From an uncultured Flavobacteriaceae bacterium (GTDB taxonomy: Bacteria > Bacteroidota > Bacteroidia > Flavobacteriales > Flavobacteriaceae): a DNA stretch of 60,988 nt. A program made the position numbers and the translations under genes. The notes beneath the pieces were generated by a model. The model did no database searches, was not told the origin of the DNA, and saw nothing but the letters and a program-made list of their open reading frames with translations. Where the stretch lies: NCBI GenBank assembly GCA_913048215.1, contig CAJWXC010000002.1, forward strand, positions 1 through 60,988, in the 5' to 3' direction. This document shows positions 59,139-60,988 of this stretch, one piece after another (position 1 is the first letter of the stretch; each line of letters opens with the position of its first letter).

Positions 59139-60662
59139 TTAATTGTTGTGCAAAGTAACAGTTCCGTAGGTGCCAATATCCACTTTTGGAATACTAGCGT
59201 TGTAGGTTGTGTTAATTACATCAATAATTGTATTTGCAGTAAATGCATAACCTCTTGGAGTTGGATGTACTCCATCTAAAGAGAAGGCACCACCTGTAAC
59301 ATAGGTTGATGTTAATAATCCTCCATTATAAGCAGCTCCATTTGCAGCAACATCTGCCAAGGCAGATTTCATATCTCCATATCCAAGCTCATTAGCAGCA
59401 GCTAATCCTTCGATAATTGCATTGTATGCTGCTCCAGCAGTAGCAACACGATCTTGCTCTGTTGATGTAAGAACGAATTGGTTTGTAAGTGGTATTGATA
59501 CTCCTACAATACCTAATGGATTTGAAGGATCTGGCACTGAACCTAGTGCTGAAGATGCTGTTAACACCACAAGATCATCACTTTTTACCTGACGTAATTG
59601 CCCTAAAAGCGCTGCTGTTTCTGAATCTAAACCAGCACCTATTAAAATAGCAGTTACATCAGTTAAATCAACATCTGTCATAATAGGGTAGTTAATACCT
59701 TCAACAAAATTAATTGCACGAATAGCAGCTTCTTCTGCAGAAATAAATCCACCTGCCACTAATTGTCCTAATGCACCATTATACAGAGCGAATTGAGCAT
59801 TAACAGCACCTGCTGTAGCAGCATCTAAAGGTATAGATTGTGCTGGCACAGTTGTAAAGTAAGGAATAGATGTTACATCTGGAATGTTTAATAAAACTCC
59901 TTTGGCGCCACCAGCTACAAGTGCATCTACTTGAGCACTGTATGCCGCTGCAAATACATTAGGGTCTGTAATATCATTACCTCCATAGGTAGATGGGTCT
60001 AGATTTCCTGTTTGATCAACACCAGATCCACCAGAGGTAGCATATCCTAGAATATCATTGTTTCCAATCCATAAACTAAAGAAGCTTGGGTTTAATGAAG
60101 CTGCATCTGCAAGTACTGTAGAAGACTCACTAGTTGCAAATCTTGCATACCAAGGATTTGCAGTACCGTTTGCCACACCAGCAACAGAACCGTAACCAGG
60201 TGTAACTAAATGATAACTTTTTGCTCCTGGTACTCCCATGTTATTGAAAGGTCCTGTTTCGCTAGATACCACATCTGTTGTTGGCATTCCATCAAGAGGT
60301 GCAGGAAAAGGGTTTCCATTCTCATCTGCAGATAAAACTAGTCTATTGCCAAGAATTTGTTGACCTCCTAATAACAAACCTCCTAAATCATCTGAGGTAA
60401 GTGGCTGGGTGAAATCTCCACCTCCAACAAAACTAAACTGCTGGGCCATAATGTTTGGATACGAATCCTTTTGTCCAGACATAAATAATGCACCATCTGC
60501 ATATCCTGCTGTTAAAGAGTTTCCGAGGGCTACGTAATTAGAGAAATCTGCATCTCCCGCATCGTAGAAACCTTCATCGGATACTGCATTTTCAAATTCT
60601 GGCTCACAACTCACCAAACCAATGGCAAGTAAACCAATCATAAATTTTATAGTATTTTTCAT
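59139..60662 (-). CDS. SGNH/GDSL-hydrolase-like lipoprotein
   Basis: Lipobox IGLVSCEPE; GDSL-like block NYVALGNSLTAGYADG; SLWIGNNDILG; DGVHPTPRGYAFTANTIIDVIN. Confidence 0.85.
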   Translation of the reverse strand: MKNTIKFMIGLLAIGLVSCEPEFENAVSDEGFYDAGDADFSNYVALGNSLTAGYADGALFMSGQKDSYPNIMAQQFSFVGGGDFTQPLTSDDLGGLLLGGQQILGNRLVLSADENGNPFPAPLDGMPTTDVVSSETGPFNNMGVPGAKSYHLVTPGYGSVAGVANGTANPWYARFATSESSTVLADAASLNPSFFSLWIGNNDILGYATSGGSGVDQTGNLDPSTYGGNDITDPNVFAAAYSAQVDALVAGGAKGVLLNIPDVTSIPYFTTVPAQSIPLDAATAGAVNAQFALYNGALGQLVAGGFISAEEAAIRAINFVEGINYPIMTDVDLTDVTAILIGAGLDSETAALLGQLRQVKSDDLVVLTASSALGSVPDPSNPLGIVGVSIPLTNQFVLTSTEQDRVATAGAAYNAIIEGLAAANELGYGDMKSALADVAANGAAYNGGLLTSTYVTGGAFSLDGVHPTPRGYAFTANTIIDVINTTYNASIPKVDIGTYGTVTLHNN

Positions 60663-60682
60663 CTTAATTAGTTTTTTTTAGA

Positions 60683-60988
60683 TTAAAGTTTGTAAGTGAT
60701 ACCTAAACCTGGTACAAATACACTTGATTTATAAGTTCCTCCAAAACTTGAGTACTGATTAATTAAACCAGCAGGTCCTCCAGATCCTTCAACGAAATAA
60801 TCATAAGAGGCGTCTACTTCATTAAATTGTAAGTATAAGAATGAAGCATCAATTTCTAAACGGCTTCCTACTTTAAAGGTTAAACCAGCAGTATACCCGT
60901 TACTATCGTTACGAGGCGTCTCTGGAGCAAAATAACCAGATTGTACTGGAGATTCATCAAAGTAATATCCACCTCTTAGGGTGAAAGA
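60683..60988 (-). CDS. Outer membrane porin, OmpP1/FadL/TodX-like (partial, C-terminal end)
   Basis: Frame ends ...LVPGLGITYKL*, a beta-barrel C-terminal strand, with upstream GGYYFDESPVQSGYFAPETPRNDSNGYTAGLTFKVGSRLEIDASFLYLQFN. Confidence 0.7.
   Translation of the reverse strand, partial: SFTLRGGYYFDESPVQSGYFAPETPRNDSNGYTAGLTFKVGSRLEIDASFLYLQFNEVDASYDYFVEGSGGPAGLINQYSSFGGTYKSSVFVPGLGITYKL

Noticed and set aside
1-60988. Search for CRISPR arrays, IS elements, prophage, toxin-antitoxin, restriction or other defence genes, tRNA/rRNA
   Set aside because: No repeat-spacer pattern, transposase, integrase, phage structural, nuclease or methyltransferase-like ORF was seen; no tRNA-like sequence recognised by eye (tRNAscan-SE/Infernal not run).

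Overview
The window looks like a chromosomal core region from a member of the Bacteroidota, most likely Flavobacteriaceae. Grounds: SprA, the ActABCDEF-cox cluster, the mevalonate pathway, and TAnnTTTG-type -7 promoter elements. I found about 49 protein-coding genes, mostly on the minus strand. No tRNA, rRNA, CRISPR array, IS element, prophage or defence island was recognised. Main blocks: a mevalonate-pathway/prenyltransferase cluster (5.7-8.8 kb); a TolC/HlyD/MacB-type efflux cassette (10.9-18.1 kb); cytochrome-oxidase biogenesis and subunit III/IV genes (18.3-23.6 kb); TonB/GcvH/SprA/RuvA/MaeB/QueG/RuvB (24.4-38.3 kb); PEP carboxylase (38.5-41.0 kb); cox I/II plus alternative complex III (41.1-52.8 kb); and infB-nusA-rimP (53.5-58.0 kb). 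The gene content is ordinary. The most interesting signals are non-coding or translational. (i) A strong terminator-like hairpin in the predicted 5' leader of rimP-nusA-infB has a 7-codon mini-ORF (MKKGGDS*) whose stop codon lies in the hairpin loop; this is a candidate attenuator. (ii) Two genes, queG and a polytopic mannosyltransferase-like gene, have plausible N-termini extending upstream of any ATG/GTG/TTG. (iii) A cysteine-free, probably thioredoxin-fold protein is encoded beside SCO. (iv) ruvB has a probable leaderless promoter. No fully new multi-gene system was evident. All assignments come from reading the sequence; no database searches or folding calculations were run.
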